Source: Diphasiastrum complanatum (lineage: Eukaryota > Streptophyta > Lycopodiopsida > Lycopodiales > Lycopodiaceae). Taken from it: 64,000 nt of DNA. A program made the translations under genes and the position numbers. Positions 32,809 through 45,374 of this stretch are shown here, piece after piece. The notes below the pieces were generated by a model. It was not told the origin of the DNA and searched no databases. It saw only the letters and a list, made by a program, of their open reading frames with translations. The stretch spans positions 13,763,955 to 13,827,954 of the forward strand of contig CM055108.1 in the NCBI GenBank assembly GCA_029204225.1. The letters run 5' to 3'. Within the stretch, counting starts at the first letter, position 1, and each line of letters opens with the position of its first letter.

Positions 32809-35800
32809 TCATCGGTCCTCGATGGCAAACTCTGGGTAAGACTTCTGCAACGCCTGTCGTGTCTCCCAGGTAGCATCTGACAACGGATGCCCTTTCCAAG
32901 TTACTAGATACTCTTGAAGGAGACGATTCTGTAATCGTCTTTGATCTAGGATTATGTCTGGCCCATAACCTGTGGTGTCTTTCTCCACAAGAGACACTAG
33001 ACCTTCCACCAGGCTATCGCCATCATGCAAACATTTCTTCAGTTTGCTAACATGGAATACTGGATGCACCTTGCATCCAACAGGTAGCTGTAGCTTATAA
33101 GCTACTTGGCTCACCTTCTTAATAATCAACCATGGTCCACAATACCTAGGAGATAACTTGGCGCACTTTCCTGTGCGTAGCACCTTCGACTTCGAAGGGA
33201 CTAGTAAATACACCCAATCTCCATTCTCAAATTCCCGATAGGTACGGTTCTCACGAGCATAACTCTCTGCCCTAGCTACAGCTTTGGACAAGTTATCTCG
33301 TGCCAACTCTAGCTTCTGCTGCATCTGAGCCAAAAACTCTACAACACTAGGTACCCTATGCGGAATTCCTATGATTGCAGGACTTAGTGGCCTAAAACCA
33401 TAATTGAACTCAAATGGACTCAATCCAGTGGACGCATGTCTCTTATCATTGTACGTGAACTCCAATAGCGGTAAATGCTTTACCCAGTCTGTTTGCGTAC
33501 TACTCACATATGCCCTAAGCATATCTTCCAAGATCTGATTCACTCGCTCTGTCTGGCCATCTGTCTGAGGATGCTCAGAGCTACTCATCCGCACCTGTGT
33601 TCCCAACTTGGCGAACACCTCAATCCAGAAATTTCCCGTAAACTTGGGATCCCTGTCAAAAACTATGGACTTCGGAAGACCATGTAACCTGACAATATTC
33701 TGAATAAACAACTCATCCACTTGCGGAGCTGTGACCTTCTTGGTCGTTGCGATGAAATGAGCCATCTTGGAAAACCTGTCTACCACTACCATAACGGAAT
33801 TGAATCCATTCTGGGTCTTGGGTAGCCCAACAATAAAATCCATAGAGATGCTTTCCCACCTTCCTGTAGGTATCTCAAGTGGATGTAGCAAGCCCGGAGG
33901 ACTTACTCTCTCGGCCTTGTTCACCTGACAAGCCGTGCAACGCTGGACATACTCTCTTACATCCCGCTACAATCGTGGCCAGAAATAATGCCTTCTCAAA
34001 AGCTCATTGGTCTTAGCAATACTAGGGTGCCCTGCGCAGGGACTATCATGGCATTCATGAAGTATCTTACGACGAAGATACTTCACGTCTGGCACGAAAA
34101 CTTTTTCATTTCTCAATAACATACCATCTTTCACGGTGTATGTTAAATATGTACTGGTGTGTGCCTCTACGGAAGCGACAGCCTTGACTGACTCTTCCGT
34201 TTGGTCGACTACTACCTTGCGCGCATTAGGCCACACACGCTGACAATGCGGGTCCTTTTCTTGAGCCTTCTTAATCTCCTCCATGAGACCACTATCAACC
34301 ACAGTAAAGCTCATCTGATGCAGTATACGAGATAGTGCATTAGCGACCACATTTTCCTTCCCTCTTTGGAAGCGAATTTCCAAATGAAATTCCTGCATCA
34401 GCTCGGCCCACCGAGCTTGGCGGCCCTTCAAATCTGGCTGAGTGCAGAAATACCTTAAAGTATGATGATCAGTGTACACATAAAACTCGGCGCCATATAA
34501 ATAATGTCTCCACACCTTGAGCGCATGTATAATCGCATATAGCTCTTGCTCGTGTGTAGGATATCTCTGTTGAGCTGGTGTCAACTTCTTACTTTCAAAG
34601 GCTACTGGTCTACCCTCTTGGCTTAACACTGCACCTACGGCAATGCCACTTGCATCCGTCTCTAGGTCAAAAGGTTTCTGGGTATCCACAATCTTGAGAA
34701 CTGGAGCCGTGGCCACAGACTCCTTCAAGTTTTCAAAACGTTGCTGAGCTTCAGCATCCCATCGAACCACGGTGTTGTTTTTCCTTAACTGGTCCGTTAA
34801 AGGAGCAGCTATCCAGGAATAATTCCTAACGAACCGCCGGTAGAACTTACAAAAGCCTAAGAAAGACTGTAATTGGCGTATATCGGCAGGCCTCGGCCAC
34901 TTCTTAACCACAGCCACCTTGGCTGGATCAACCGAAATACCCTCAGCTGTCACTACGTGACCCAAATACTCGACACGAGTCTTACACGACTCTGTCTTCT
35001 GAGCATTGGCATACAAGACAGAAGCTTGTAACTTGCCCAAAACGGTCTTGAGATGAATTTCATGCTCCTCAACCGCTTTACTAAAAACCAATATATCGTC
35101 AATAAAATTGACGACAAACTTGCCCATATAGTCTCACAAGACATCGTTCATGAGCATCATGAACGTGGCTGGGGCATTGGTTAACCCAAATGGCATAACC
35201 AAAAATTCATAATGACCGAAACGGGTTCGGAAGGCCGTCTTCTGGACGTCTTCATCTCAAATCTGTATTTGATGGTATCCACTTTTGAGATCTATCTTAC
35301 TAAAAATGGTTGCACCTTGCAACGCATCCAGTAGATCATCAATCCTAGGCATCGGATACCTGTGCTTTACAGTGATCTTATTCAATCCCCTGTAATCTAC
35401 ACACATCCGGAAACTACCATCCTTTTTCTTAACAAGTAAAGTAGGAAAGGCGAAAGGTGAATAACTTGGACGGATGTACCCCAACTTGAGATACTCCTCC
35501 AACATCTTTCTGACTTCCTCTTCCTCTTTTAGGCTCATCCTATAAGGAGGCCTACATACCGGACTTGCCCCTGGAACAAGCTCAATACGATGATCAACGT
35601 TCCGACTAGGCGCCAATCCCTTTGGCATAATACTAATTAGCACGTGTTTGAACTGCATGCGGATGGACTTCTCCAACTCATTTGCTGGGTCACATCTAGA
35701 CTGTAATGCAAATACATGTGCACTAGGGGATGCAAAAGTAAATGAAGCTTCTTGTGGTTTATTAGTGAGTGTGCTTATCTGATTATTACCAACATAAGAA

Positions 35801-37475
35801 TCAAAACTGGAATCAACATTCACATAACACAACCACAAATACTGAATCTCCATTCTCTTTATTTGCATATAGGTAACAAGAGGACCCTCAACAGATGGTC
35901 TCTCCCCCTTTAAGACATGAGACATACCCTCATGCCCGAACTTATACACATGTGATTTAAAATCTATAGCGGGCTGCTTACTTGCATGCCACCGCTTACC
36001 AAGTACAATATCAAACTTAGCTAGTTTAGTGATTTCAAAATCTAACTTCTCGGTATACGTCTGAATAGACAAAGATGCCCGAGAGATTCTTTCATCCCAA
36101 ACCTCTGTTCCCTTACCATCTGGCATCTCAACAGTATACCGGTAATCAGATGGAACAGTAGCCAAGTGAAATTTCTTCACCACACGAGAATTGATGATAT
36201 TATGCGAGGAACCGGTGTCAAATAAGACGAGCACTTCATGACCTTCCAGTTTTCCCCTCATGCGTATCAGTTCACTATCTGGAAACTAATAAGCTTCCCG
36301 CGCTTTGGTGGACAAGAAACAAACTGGTGCCTCTGGAACAAGCTTCCACACCGAAATAGTCATGACACGACGAGTGTCCTCATCATCACTTACCAACAAG
36401 TCATCCAGAATTTCCTCATCCTTGCCCTCATCTTGACGTTGCATAGTATGGAGCTTCTTGCCCGTACGTCGAGGACAATCTTTGAAAAGATGCTTGCCAA
36501 GACAGAAAAAACATAATTCGTCTTTCTTGGCCTTTTCCTTTTGCTCAGGACTGAGGGGAGACTTGTCGTAAGCACGACGAGCCATAGGAGATCCCGCCTT
36601 GCACTTCAAAGTCTGCTGCATCTGGATAGGATCCTTCTGCGAAAAGCCTTTCTGACCAGCTTGGCCAGACTTTCGCGAACCCTTCTTCTGAGGCCAGCTT
36701 GGCGCTCCAGACTCAGCCTTGGTACGCACATTACCTTCAAAGTTGAGAGCTGTAGCAATTGCCTCTTCTAAGGTCTTGCACCCTTCATTAAGCATCGAAG
36801 GCCTCAACTCTTCACGAAGGCCAAATATGAACTTGTGGACTACCAGCCACTCGGGAATCTCTTCCGTAATCTTGATAAGTATCTCACGATACCTGTCAGC
36901 ATATTCCTGCACCATGTACTGCCTCTGACGATGCAAAAGCCAAGCATCCGTCGCACGCACATGCTCATGTGGAGGAATAAACTGAGCTCTAAAAGCTCGC
37001 TTAAACTCAAGCCAGGTGGATGGAGCCTGGTTAGACTTCAACAACTTGCGCCACCACCTGTCAGCAAAATCAGTGAAATGGTAAGCAGCTTTGCGGACCC
37101 GCCAACCCTCATCAGTTGGGGACCGTTTCAAATCAAAATACTCTTCCCACTTATGCAACCACTGATCTACGATATCAGTATTGCGTTGGGGAGTGTTTCC
37201 AGTGAAACGGGTAGGTTTAATATCTTTGTCTTCTGGATAGGGTGGAGGTAACATAGGACGAACAGCAGAAGACGGATAAGGCGGAGCATACTGCGAGGAA
37301 GACGCATAACCACCAGCTACCATCATTGCTAGCATCTCTGCGACGGTCTTTTCCACACTATCCATGCGAGCTTGCACAGAAGGGGAAGTACCAGCAGGCG
37401 TATGGGCAGCCACTGTAGGCGGATTATGGGCAGGACTAAGCACAGGGCTGGGTGGTGGTGATGGAAGAGCAACGG
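32809..37475 (-). pseudogene. gag-pol of element C with four in-frame stops
   Basis: A single frame runs from near 37475 to 32809. In order: capsid-like gag (LHKWEEYFDLKRSPTDEGWR; TWLEFKRAFRAQFIPP), zinc knuckle CFFCLGKHLFKDC, protease [15 protein letters not shown] ([20 protein letters not shown]; catalytic FIDDILVFSK), RNase H (DASGIAVGAVLSQ; YTDHHTLRYF), integrase (HECHDSPCAGHPSIAKT; MDFIVGLPKTQNGF; EHPQTDGQTERVNQ) and chromodomain (QEYLVTWKGHPLSDATWE). Stops at 36286 (TAG), 35257 (TGA), 35134 (TGA) and 33967 (TAG) each fit CAG-to-TAG or CGA-to-TGA. The ATG near 37475 is out of frame with the rest, so the start is uncertain. All catalytic residues I could check are present. Confidence 0.92.
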
Positions 37476-38267
37476 GTGGACATTATGAAACACAACAGAG
37501 ACAGCACGGAATCAAGCTAAAAATTGGACTTATTGAAACACAGTCAGGAAAAGAAATGTTCAGCCTATTGACAATTTAGAACTGAAAGAGACAAAAGGCA
37601 ACTGGAAAGTAACAAAGCCAAGGACAGGTAGTACTTCCCTTGCGTCCTACGCTGGTACACAAGTCAGTAAAGAACTTAATTTGGGCACCAAATCGGCTTG
37701 AAAGTCGAAAAAAAAACAGGAAAAAAGCGGGCTGTTTGACGTCAAATTTCTTCCAAACGGCAAAAACTTTTCACGAACGGTCAATTAGCAGTAGGTCGCC
37801 CTCCTACTAGGCCCAATCTGAAACTCTAACAGCAGAAATCGGAGATAAATCAGAGAAGTTATGTCCAATCCAAAAATCTGACCTGTTTTGTGCTTGGAAA
37901 CCGACTTTTAAGTGAAACAGAGGCAAATCTGCTCCAAAACCAGCGTATAATGGCTCTAAAGGTCGCTATGGATACTAGAAACATGCTCCCAAAATCTGAT
38001 CAGGATCTGAGAAGGCTCCGGAAAGTTATGAGCGAAAATCCTTCTAAAAAAATGCGCTGGAGCATCTGATTTCTTTTGCCAAGTTTTTCCTCCCTCAAAC
38101 AGGTGTTTGCGGGCTCCCTGTATGCTGGAACAGCAGCGCTGGAGGCCCACCTTTCTTCTCCAATCTGTCTCCCACGTTTTCTCCCTCCAAAATCCTTCAA
38201 ATACAAGCAAAATCTGACAATTTCTACACTTTCTCTCTCTAGAACGACGTTTTCTCTCTCTAGAACG

Positions 38268-38281
38268 AGGCTCTGATACCA
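38268..38281 (-). promoter_or_regulatory. Primer-binding site of element C
   Basis: In minus sense the LTR end GTGACA is followed by AT and TGGTATCAGAGC, complementary to initiator tRNA-Met. Confidence 0.85.
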
Positions 38282-38283
38282 AT

Positions 38284-38763
38284 TGTCACAAGCCAGTCTC
38301 TCCAAGCTCGTGAATCCTAGAAGCCGGTGTGTAGAATGAACCTCCCAACCATAGGCACCCCCTCCTTGAGTCCTACCTGCTATTCCCGTCAACTGGCACA
38401 TGGCATCCACCTGTGGGTGATCAGTCCACTTGGCATGCCTAGCCCCTGTGACCTGTGAATACTGAGTGACTCATAGGGTACCACCCCCGTGCCCCGCCAA
38501 AGACCTGTGACCCTCTTGGTCACCCCGACTACTTGCCGGCTAGCATCTCGACACTGACGGCTAGGGTCCCGACGGTCAAGACACACCGCATCTCTGACAA
38601 CTTGTCAGGCGGCCACACCGAGTCACTGCTCGTGACGCACTGGTCCCAGCTTGGGACTGATGTCCTCCTCGGTCACTAGCCCTTGCCAATACTTGGCCTC
38701 AGGCCGGGCCCTCTGGTGATCGGCCGTGCCAAGGTCATGATAGAGTCGTAACTGGACTCAACA
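38284..38763 (-). mobile_element. 5' LTR of element C
   Basis: 480 bp; in minus sense begins TGTTGAGTCCAGTTACGAC and ends GGCTTGTGACA. Confidence 0.9.
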
Positions 38764-38768
38764 TTTCC

Positions 38769-41506
38769 TCTGCATCACCTCCTTCTCGTCCTCCTTTTCG
38801 TATGTCTATTGTTGAGCGCGAGGAAGTCCAGCGTCAGGTGTCTGATTTATTACGTCAAGGCCTTATTGTTCCTAGCCACAGTCCTTTTGGTGCTCCTGTT
38901 TTACTTGTTGATAAGAAGGATGGTACTAAACGTCTATGTATAGATTATCGTGCTTTAAATAAACTTACTATCCGTAATCAGTACCCTATCCCTCATATGG
39001 ATGACCTGTTTGACCAGGTAGGCCAAGCCAAGATCTTTTCTAAACTTGACCTCCGTTCCGGTTATCACCAGATTCGTATGCATCCTCCTGATGAGCACAA
39101 GACAGCTTTCCGTACCCACGTATGAGTTTCGTGTCCTTCCTTTTGGTGTTACCAATGGCCCGCCCACTTTTCAGAATGTCATGAATAACATCTTTCGTCC
39201 TCTGCTTGGAAAGTGTGTCATTGTTTATTTTAACGATATCCTCATTTATAGCACCACTCTCTCTCTTCATGTTCAGCACGTTCGTTCTGTTTTTGTTTGT
39301 TAGTTACTCATCATCTGTATGCTAAACGTTCTAAATGTTCTTTTGTTGTTGTACAAATCGAGTTTTTGGGCTTCTTTGTTACTAATGGTACTGTTCGTCT
39401 CGACCCTCGTAAGGTCCGTTCTATTCTTTCATGGCCTGTGCCTGCTGATGTTCATGATGTTCGTATGTTTCTTGGTCTTGCTATTCATCTTTGTAAACCA
39501 GTTGCTCAATTTGCCACTCTTGCATCTCCTTTGCATGCTCTGTTGAAAAAGGAAACTTCGTTTGCTTGGACTCCCGCATGTCAGTCAGCTTTTGATACTT
39601 TGAAGGTTAAGCTTACCACTGCCCCTGTTTTATGTCTTCCAGATTTTTCCCAGCGTTTTGTTGTTGAGACTGGTGCTAGTTCCACAGGATAAGGTGCTTT
39701 GTTACGACAGCGTCAGTGTGTTATTGCATATGAATCCCGTCGTCTTCGTTCGTATGAGCAACGTTATTCCGCTCATGAAAAAGAGTTGCTTGCTATCATT
39801 TTTGCTTTAAAGAAGTGGCGTCATTATCTGTATTGTATTCCGTTTGATGTTTTTACTGATCACCAGTCACTTCGTTATTTGTATACACAAAAGGATCTTA
39901 GTGATCGTCAGTACCGTTGGCTTCAATTTTTACAGTCCTTTCATTTTGATATTCATTATAAGCCTGGTAAAAGTAACGCTGCTGCTGATGCTTTGTCTCG
40001 TTCACCTGCTCTTACTTACAGTCTTGTTACGTCTCCCCACTCTTGGTATGATGATCTTCCTCGGGCTTATGCCACATGTCCAGACTTTCGTGATGTTATG
40101 TCGTCTGCCTCTCGTCCTTCCTCTCACCCTCACCAGGTTTATTCCATTGTTAATCATCGTTTGTTTCACTATGGTTCATTATGTATTCCCAGCACTCTCG
40201 ACATACGTCCACAGCTCCTTGATGCCCATTCCTCTCCTGTTGGTGGCCATTTTGGTTTTCAGAAGTCCTTGTTCCGTTTGAAAGAACATTTTTATTGGCC
40301 TTCCATGAAGTGTGAGCTTTCCCACCTTATTCATACTTGTGATTTTTGCCTTCGTAACAAGTATTCCCGTGAAAAACCTGGTGGTCTCCTTCAAAGTTGG
40401 CCTATTCCTTCCCGCCAGTGGACTGATATATCTATGGACTTCATTTTAGGTCTTCCCCGTACTGAGCGTGCTCATGACTCTTGTTTGGTGGTAGTTGATA
40501 GGTTTTCTAAACAAGCTCGTTTCATACCAGTCAGACGTGCTATTATAGCAGAGCAGTGTGGTCGTATATTTATTTCTGAGATTTTCCACTTACATGGTCT
40601 CCCACAATCTATACTTACTGATCGAGATACCAAGTTTACATCAGGTTTTTGGACAGAGCTTATGCGTATCTTGGATGTTAGGATACTTATGGGCACTGCT
40701 TATCATTCTTCTGCGGATGGTCAGTCTGAGGTGGGTATTGGAGGATTATTTACGACATTATGTTTCTCCTTCTGGTCGTGATTGGGATCAGCATTTATGT
40801 TTGGCTGAGTATAGTTATAACAGTTCTGTTAGTTCCAACACAGGTGTTTCTCCTTTCCTGCTTGCTCATGGATACTCACCAGTTCTACCCGGTATACCTG
40901 CTCCTCTAGATGATGCACCTGTTACTATTTCATCTTATCTTTCGAGTGCTCGGGAGATTATTACTAGAGCTGCTACTCATTTACAACATATTCAGCAGCG
41001 GTATAGGACCATTGTTGATCGTCATCGGTGCCATGTTGAGTTTGCAGAGGGAGATACTGTTTTTCTCCGGTTACGCTTTGCTCGCCATCGTTTTGTACAG
41101 GGTCTTGCGCCGCACTATTATGGGCCTTTTCAGATTCTTGAGCGCCTCAGTCCAGTTACATATCGTCTTGAGTTACCTGCTGCTACTCGGGCTTGTGATA
41201 TCTTTCATGTCAGTTTATTAAGGATGATGCTCCTCGAGATTCCTCATTTCCTACAGATCCAGAGCTTTTTCCATTCCTGCTGCTGCTATTTTACAGGTGC
41301 GCCTATTGCATAGTCGTCGCCATCGGCAGGTTCAGTTTTTGGTCCAGTGGGATGGTCGTCCTATTGAGGAGGCTACTTGGGAGCCCATTGATGTTTTTTA
41401 TCATACCCCTATCCTGGCCGATCAGGCTCGATCACTTGCAGCTACCATTGCTTCTCGGGATGCTCCGGCTTCTCTTGATGTTCCGTTCTCAGATGGGATA
41501 TCTTGA
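38769..41506 (+). pseudogene. RT, RNase H, integrase and chromodomain of element A
   Basis: Continuation of A's pol after element [43 protein letters not shown]; a net 8-bp loss near 39115 puts a TGA in frame. The catalytic box reads YFNDILIYS (39226-39237) where B has YFDD, so an active-site Asp is lost. RNase H: RYSAHEKELLAIIFALKKWR, FTDHQSLRYLYTQKDLSDRQ. Integrase: HTCDFCLRNKYSREKPGG zinc part, MDFILGLPRTERAHDSCLVV, LTDRDTKFTSGFW, ADGQSEV, where a frameshift near 40735 shared with B follows. Then YYGPFQILERLSPVTYRLEL and a chromodomain QVQFLVQWDGRPIEEATWEP ending at the TGA near 41506. Confidence 0.9.
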
Positions 41507-41581
41507 TGCAGTATTTTTCTCTAGCACTGGTTCTTATCTTATTTTGCCTACATTGGGGGCAATGTTCTTTATAGCCAGGGA

Positions 41582-41991
41582 GAGTTACGGACTTTAGGAT
41601 ACAGGCCTACTGGGCTACTCTGCATATATTCCGCAGGCCTCTTTACATTTACTGTTGGTTATGTATATTTCTGGTTACGCATTTTATATTAGTCATGTAC
41701 TTGACTGGCCTTGGGCCCTTGTTATATGGTTATATGTGGAGTGGGGGCCCGTAGGAGGGCGCACTATTTTCCCTCCACATTTTGCGTCCCTTTACTTTTG
41801 AATTCCTATTTTAGGGTTCATTGGTAGGGTATTTATAGGGGCATTTGTACACTCATTTTTCAGATTATTGATTGGTATTGCTTGGGCTCTTTGTGGGAGA
41901 ACCTATTGTCTTGTCTATTGCTTGTAGGGCTTTAGTCTATTGCTATCTTTTATGCTTCATTGATTCAACACCTGAAATTTTGATCATAACT
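41582..41991 (+). mobile_element. 3' LTR of element A
   Basis: 410 bp, AGTTACGGACT to GATCATAACT, preceded by the purine tract CCAGGGAG. It lacks about 55 bp of the U3-like part found in the 5' LTR. Confidence 0.9.
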
Positions 41992-41996
41992 ACAAC
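41992..41996. repeat. Target site duplication of element A (right)
   Basis: ACAAC, as at 29364-29368. Confidence 0.85.
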
Positions 41997-42499
41997 CATT
42001 TATAATTCTAGTGGCCCATTCATATTCTAGGAGACATTTATTGTTTTATCTATAGGCATGTGTATGAGAGTATAGGAGATCATAGGAAAGGTTTAGGGAA
42101 TTTGCACGAACTTTAGCCTCCCTGCCTAGGGTGATTTAACCTTAGTCTATAGGGTATCAATAGATGTTGCATTATTCATTTGGCAGCATAAGATCTTGGT
42201 TCTTTTTCCTCTTTGTAGGAGACTCAACATATCTTCCTTAGGACTTTGTACACGAATAAATAATCAAGTAATGTTTTTCTATCAACTTAGAATCATGTAC
42301 GCACCAAAATTAGTTAACATATATAAGAAACTTAGGGCTTGAGCAAAATCTAGTTAACATCCATAATAATTCTAGGCACATGCAATACATGCATGCCAAT
42401 AAAGCAACTCAAAATTCTAAGCTGAAAATTACTACCTAAAAGCAAAGGTCTAAATAGATGCAAGGCAAAATTTAAACTCCATAAGTAGAGAGTGGCGTG

Positions 42500-42651
42500 G
42501 AGAATCAAAACATATTATCATTTGCGCTCTTGCCTAATCTTGAACAATGGTGTATGAGTAAAAACATCATCAGCCAGAGAATCAAACATATTATCATTTG
42601 CGCTCTTGCCTAATCTTGCAACGATGGTGTATGAGCAAAAACATCATCAGC
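42500..42651. repeat. 77-bp tandem duplication
   Basis: Two adjacent units starting GAGAATCAAA(A)CATATT and ending AAACATCATCAGCC differ at only a few positions. The rest of 41997-42833 shows no feature. Confidence 0.85.
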
Positions 42652-42833
42652 CTACTGTGTGCCTCATCGATGGCCTACCATCCCACTAATCCAAATGTCA
42701 CTCATGTTGGCAATGACATCTATGATTAACTCAAACCTAAAGAATAGAAGCTAGAACGAATATAAAAAGATCTTAAATGGTAGGCAAGTTAGCATCGTGG
42801 GGCTCATCACACCCAATAGTGGCACAGTGAATA

Positions 42834-43031
42834 CTAACATGATAGTGTCACATGCTTTTGTGGTAGGAAGTTGTAACCAATATGTGACCGTCCTAAGCTT
42901 TTGCGATAGCTAAAGGGTCCATAATAGCCAAGAGCGAGCTTCTCTACCAGAGGCCAGCCTTGTGCAAATTTGTGGTAAGCAAAGAAGAGTTCAAGGTTTA
43001 AGTGTACATTTTGCACCTTATTAAACTGCAA
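42834..43031 (-). pseudogene. Fragment of a gypsy integrase C-terminus (A/B-like family)
   Basis: Minus-strand text VHLNLELFFAYHKFAQG ... VEKLALGYYGPF parallels VFLRLRFARHRFVKG ... TEKLAPRYYGPF in element B. Heavily decayed. The following 480 bp to 43516 shows nothing recognisable. Confidence 0.55.
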
Positions 43032-43516
43032 ATATTGCAGACAACCTTTATATTAATATTGAACATGATGTAGACGCCTTATTGCATCGTCGTTAATCTC
43101 ACAAGCATCAGATAGAGAAGAGGCTAAGGTGATTGGGACATCCTATGGTGGTATTGGCATACCTACTAAATTGGTGAATAGCCATTTGCCAACCCCAGAA
43201 ACATCATTATATCGGGCCATACCAACCTAACCCCAATCTTGTTTCTCCCACTGATTCGATTATTGTTCTTCATACAATTGAGGCACCAAGAGTCTTGTTC
43301 CACCTCATGGGCATCTTGTCCATGATATTTGGAACAAAATTTCTTCTTCAGTCTATTCTAATTCTTAAAACAGCAATCTGTTACAAAATTGGTTCATCCA
43401 CATGGAGGATTACTTCAAGCCATCTCCTTGTGATGCTGATCAACAAATTTAGCTTGCTACATTCCATCTCTCTAGGCCTGCCTTAATGCGGTCCTAAAAC
43501 GCACACAATAAGAAAT

Positions 43517-44674
43517 GTGTTGAATTTTTGTCTCTTTCTCTCACTTGTTGAGGCCATTGCTCATTATATTGCTAGTTTGTGTGGTGTGCTTCACTTTGAC
43601 ATCCAATCCTTTCAGCCCACTTACCTTTCTCGGCCTCTGTTTTCCTCTTCTATTAGTCCCATCCCTTCTAGTGTTGCTCCCCTTCACACTGACGACTGTG
43701 CCTAATCATCTCCAGCCTTCTCCTTGTAATGTTTTGCACATTGTTATAGTTCACTCGAAATGACTAAAATATGAAAGAAACAACTTTCCCTTAATTGTTG
43801 AAGCCCCAATTATCATTGCAAAGACTGCACTTCTAGATACCCCTGCTACCAATCACGTTCATGACATTGATGATCTTGATGATTTTTCTTTATGTATTGT
43901 TGAAAAATTTACTGCTCCAGAACCTGTTGCTGTTAAGAAATGTTTAACGAACTTGCCTACACTACTTGTCTTGGCAAGCTTGACTTTAGGCTACATCTTC
44001 AAATTACTGGAAAGGAATTTGATGCCTTAGTCGATTCTAACAACACCCACTCCTCTGTTAGTAGTAAGGTTGTTTCGCACATTCACACATTCATGCTATT
44101 CCTATTACTGCCCCAAATTCGATACATGTCCAAGACTCAAGTTGCTAGGTCTCCTTCCTTTCAGAGTACACATTTTTCAAGGGCCTTGCCTTATAGATCA
44201 CATAGGTGATTTCACTGCTCACATAATATCCCTATTGAGTGCTATGACCTTATTCTTGGTGCTGACCAGTGACTAGTCTGCTACCCTTGGAGATGTTACT
44301 ATCAACCTTACGTAGTAGTGTATTTCCATCTCTCTTGATGGTATAGAATATACATCCCTTATTTGCATTCATAGCACTTCTACCTTCTGCTCTCGATGTT
44401 ACTGCTCCTGCTATATCTTATTTACTTCACACCTCTCATAATGTCCTTATCGAACCCCCATCATTACCCCCTTTATGTGCTATCAATAATCGTCTTGATC
44501 TTTAGTATCATTCCTGTTTATTTAGCTGCTTATCGCTTGTCTCATCTTGAGCAACTTGAGGTCCAACACCATGTCAAAGATCTGTTACAGTATGGCCTCA
44601 TTGTTCCTAGTCAGAGTCCCTTTGGTGCCCCTATTTTACTCATTATGGGACACATTTGTGTTTTGTTATTGTGA
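43517..44674 (+). pseudogene. Decayed gag-protease-RT fragment of the A/B family
   Basis: Plus-strand pieces in changing frames match element A in order: a Ser/Pro-rich gag tail, the protease region (LAYTTCLGKLDFRLHLQITG, KEFDALVDSNNTHS, where A-type has VDTGSTHS), YDLILGAD near 44255, and the RT start LSHLEQLEVQHHVKDLLQYG then LIVPSQSPFGAPILLI near 44540-44640. It ends there. An older, diverged member of the family. Confidence 0.7.
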
Positions 44675-45242
44675 CTTTGATCACCTTACTATCTATAAAA
44701 TTAATGACTCGCATATATAATTGTCTAAGGTTTATTAAAATTGGACCCAAGGGCACTATTTACTTTGTTGAAGGTATTTCCATAAAGTCAGCCTGTTAGC
44801 TTAAGGTAGTTACAAAAGGGGTACACGTACACATGATCAATAGCCTTACCGGCACTTTATGCTCAGCTAGAGATCTTGCAATGGGGTGATGGTTTTTATT
44901 GACCATGAACTTGTTGGGGAAAGTCCATACACAAAATACAAGCAAAGATATTTTTTACCAGAGGTACATCAAAAGTCTGAAAATCTTAGAATATGCTTCC
45001 TAGCATGTACTTGTGCCTATTTCAAAAGAGCAAGGGTGGTTACTTCAAGTAAATCCTCTTGAAAAAGTATAAATATTTGAAAATAGTACTTTCTTCCATA
45101 TCTCAAATAAAGCAGTTAATTTGAGACATTCTGTTACAAAATACAATTTATTTAGCTAGAGTTTCTACTACAATTATTGAGGTTATCTTTTAAAAAGGGT
45201 GAAGGAAAAATTTGCATCCTTATTGTTGACACAGTCATTAAC
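44675..45242. other. Intron sequence left of the 45.2-kb exon
   Basis: AT-rich, no gene or repeat seen. Confidence 0.5.
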
Positions 45243-45374
45243 CTTTTGCTTGCTCGCTGTAATAATCTGCTCCTTGACATTACTAAGTTGGGGCGCATGC
45301 TCAAGAAGGCATTGTTTCAAATGTCTCGCCTCTTCAACTGAATCATTTAATTGCAATCTCATTGCATCCAAAGC
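45243..45374 (-). CDS. CCDC113: CCDC113-like exon following the VDF exon
   Basis: 132 bp, exactly 44 codons, phase 0 at both ends. Acceptor GCTGTTTGTAG, donor CAAAAG-GTTAATG. Translation begins ALDAMRLQLNDSVEEARHLK and continues KQCLLEHAPQLSNVKEQI to ASKQK. Joined to the previous exon the border reads VAQ-ALDAM, aligning without gap to the family's LQVLNAYKSKL region. It stands alone between a degraded gypsy fragment and element E, which explains why ORF-based annotation would miss it. Confidence 0.72.

Larger units (their letters stand above)
32309..38763 (-). mobile_element. Element C: chromovirus nested in element A
   Basis: LTRs at 32309-32787 and 38284-38763 flank one minus-strand gag-pol of about 1,540 codons. 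The 5-bp duplication TTTCC (32304-32308, 38764-38768) lies within element A's protease-RT linker; removing C and one copy restores the text seen in element B ([15 protein letters not shown]). The polypurine tract AGAGGAGGGAAGGAT lies next to the left LTR and an initiator-Met primer site next to the right LTR. The LTR pair differs at roughly 15 positions and three small indels by eye. Confidence 0.93.
29369..41991 (+). mobile_element. Element A: Ty3/gypsy retrotransposon with AGTTA...TAACT LTRs, containing nested element C
   Basis: Two LTRs (29369-29833, 41582-41991) flank gag, protease, RT, RNase H, integrase and chromodomain in plus orientation. The 5-bp duplication ACAAC lies immediately outside both ends (29364-29368, 41992-41996), fixing the borders. 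Without nested element C (32309-38763) the element is about 6.2 kb. By eye the LTRs differ at about nine positions in 406 plus one 55-bp deletion, so the insertion is fairly recent. It lies antisense in the host-gene intron between 22.1 and 45.2 kb. Element B at 57.6-63.5 kb is a near-identical sister. Confidence 0.92.

Noticed and set aside
32309-38763. Nested element C shows slightly more LTR divergence (about 3%) than its host A (about 2%), which would contradict the insertion order
   Set aside because: Counts were made by eye on under 500 bp and the difference is within chance; the nesting itself is certain from the TTTCC duplication.
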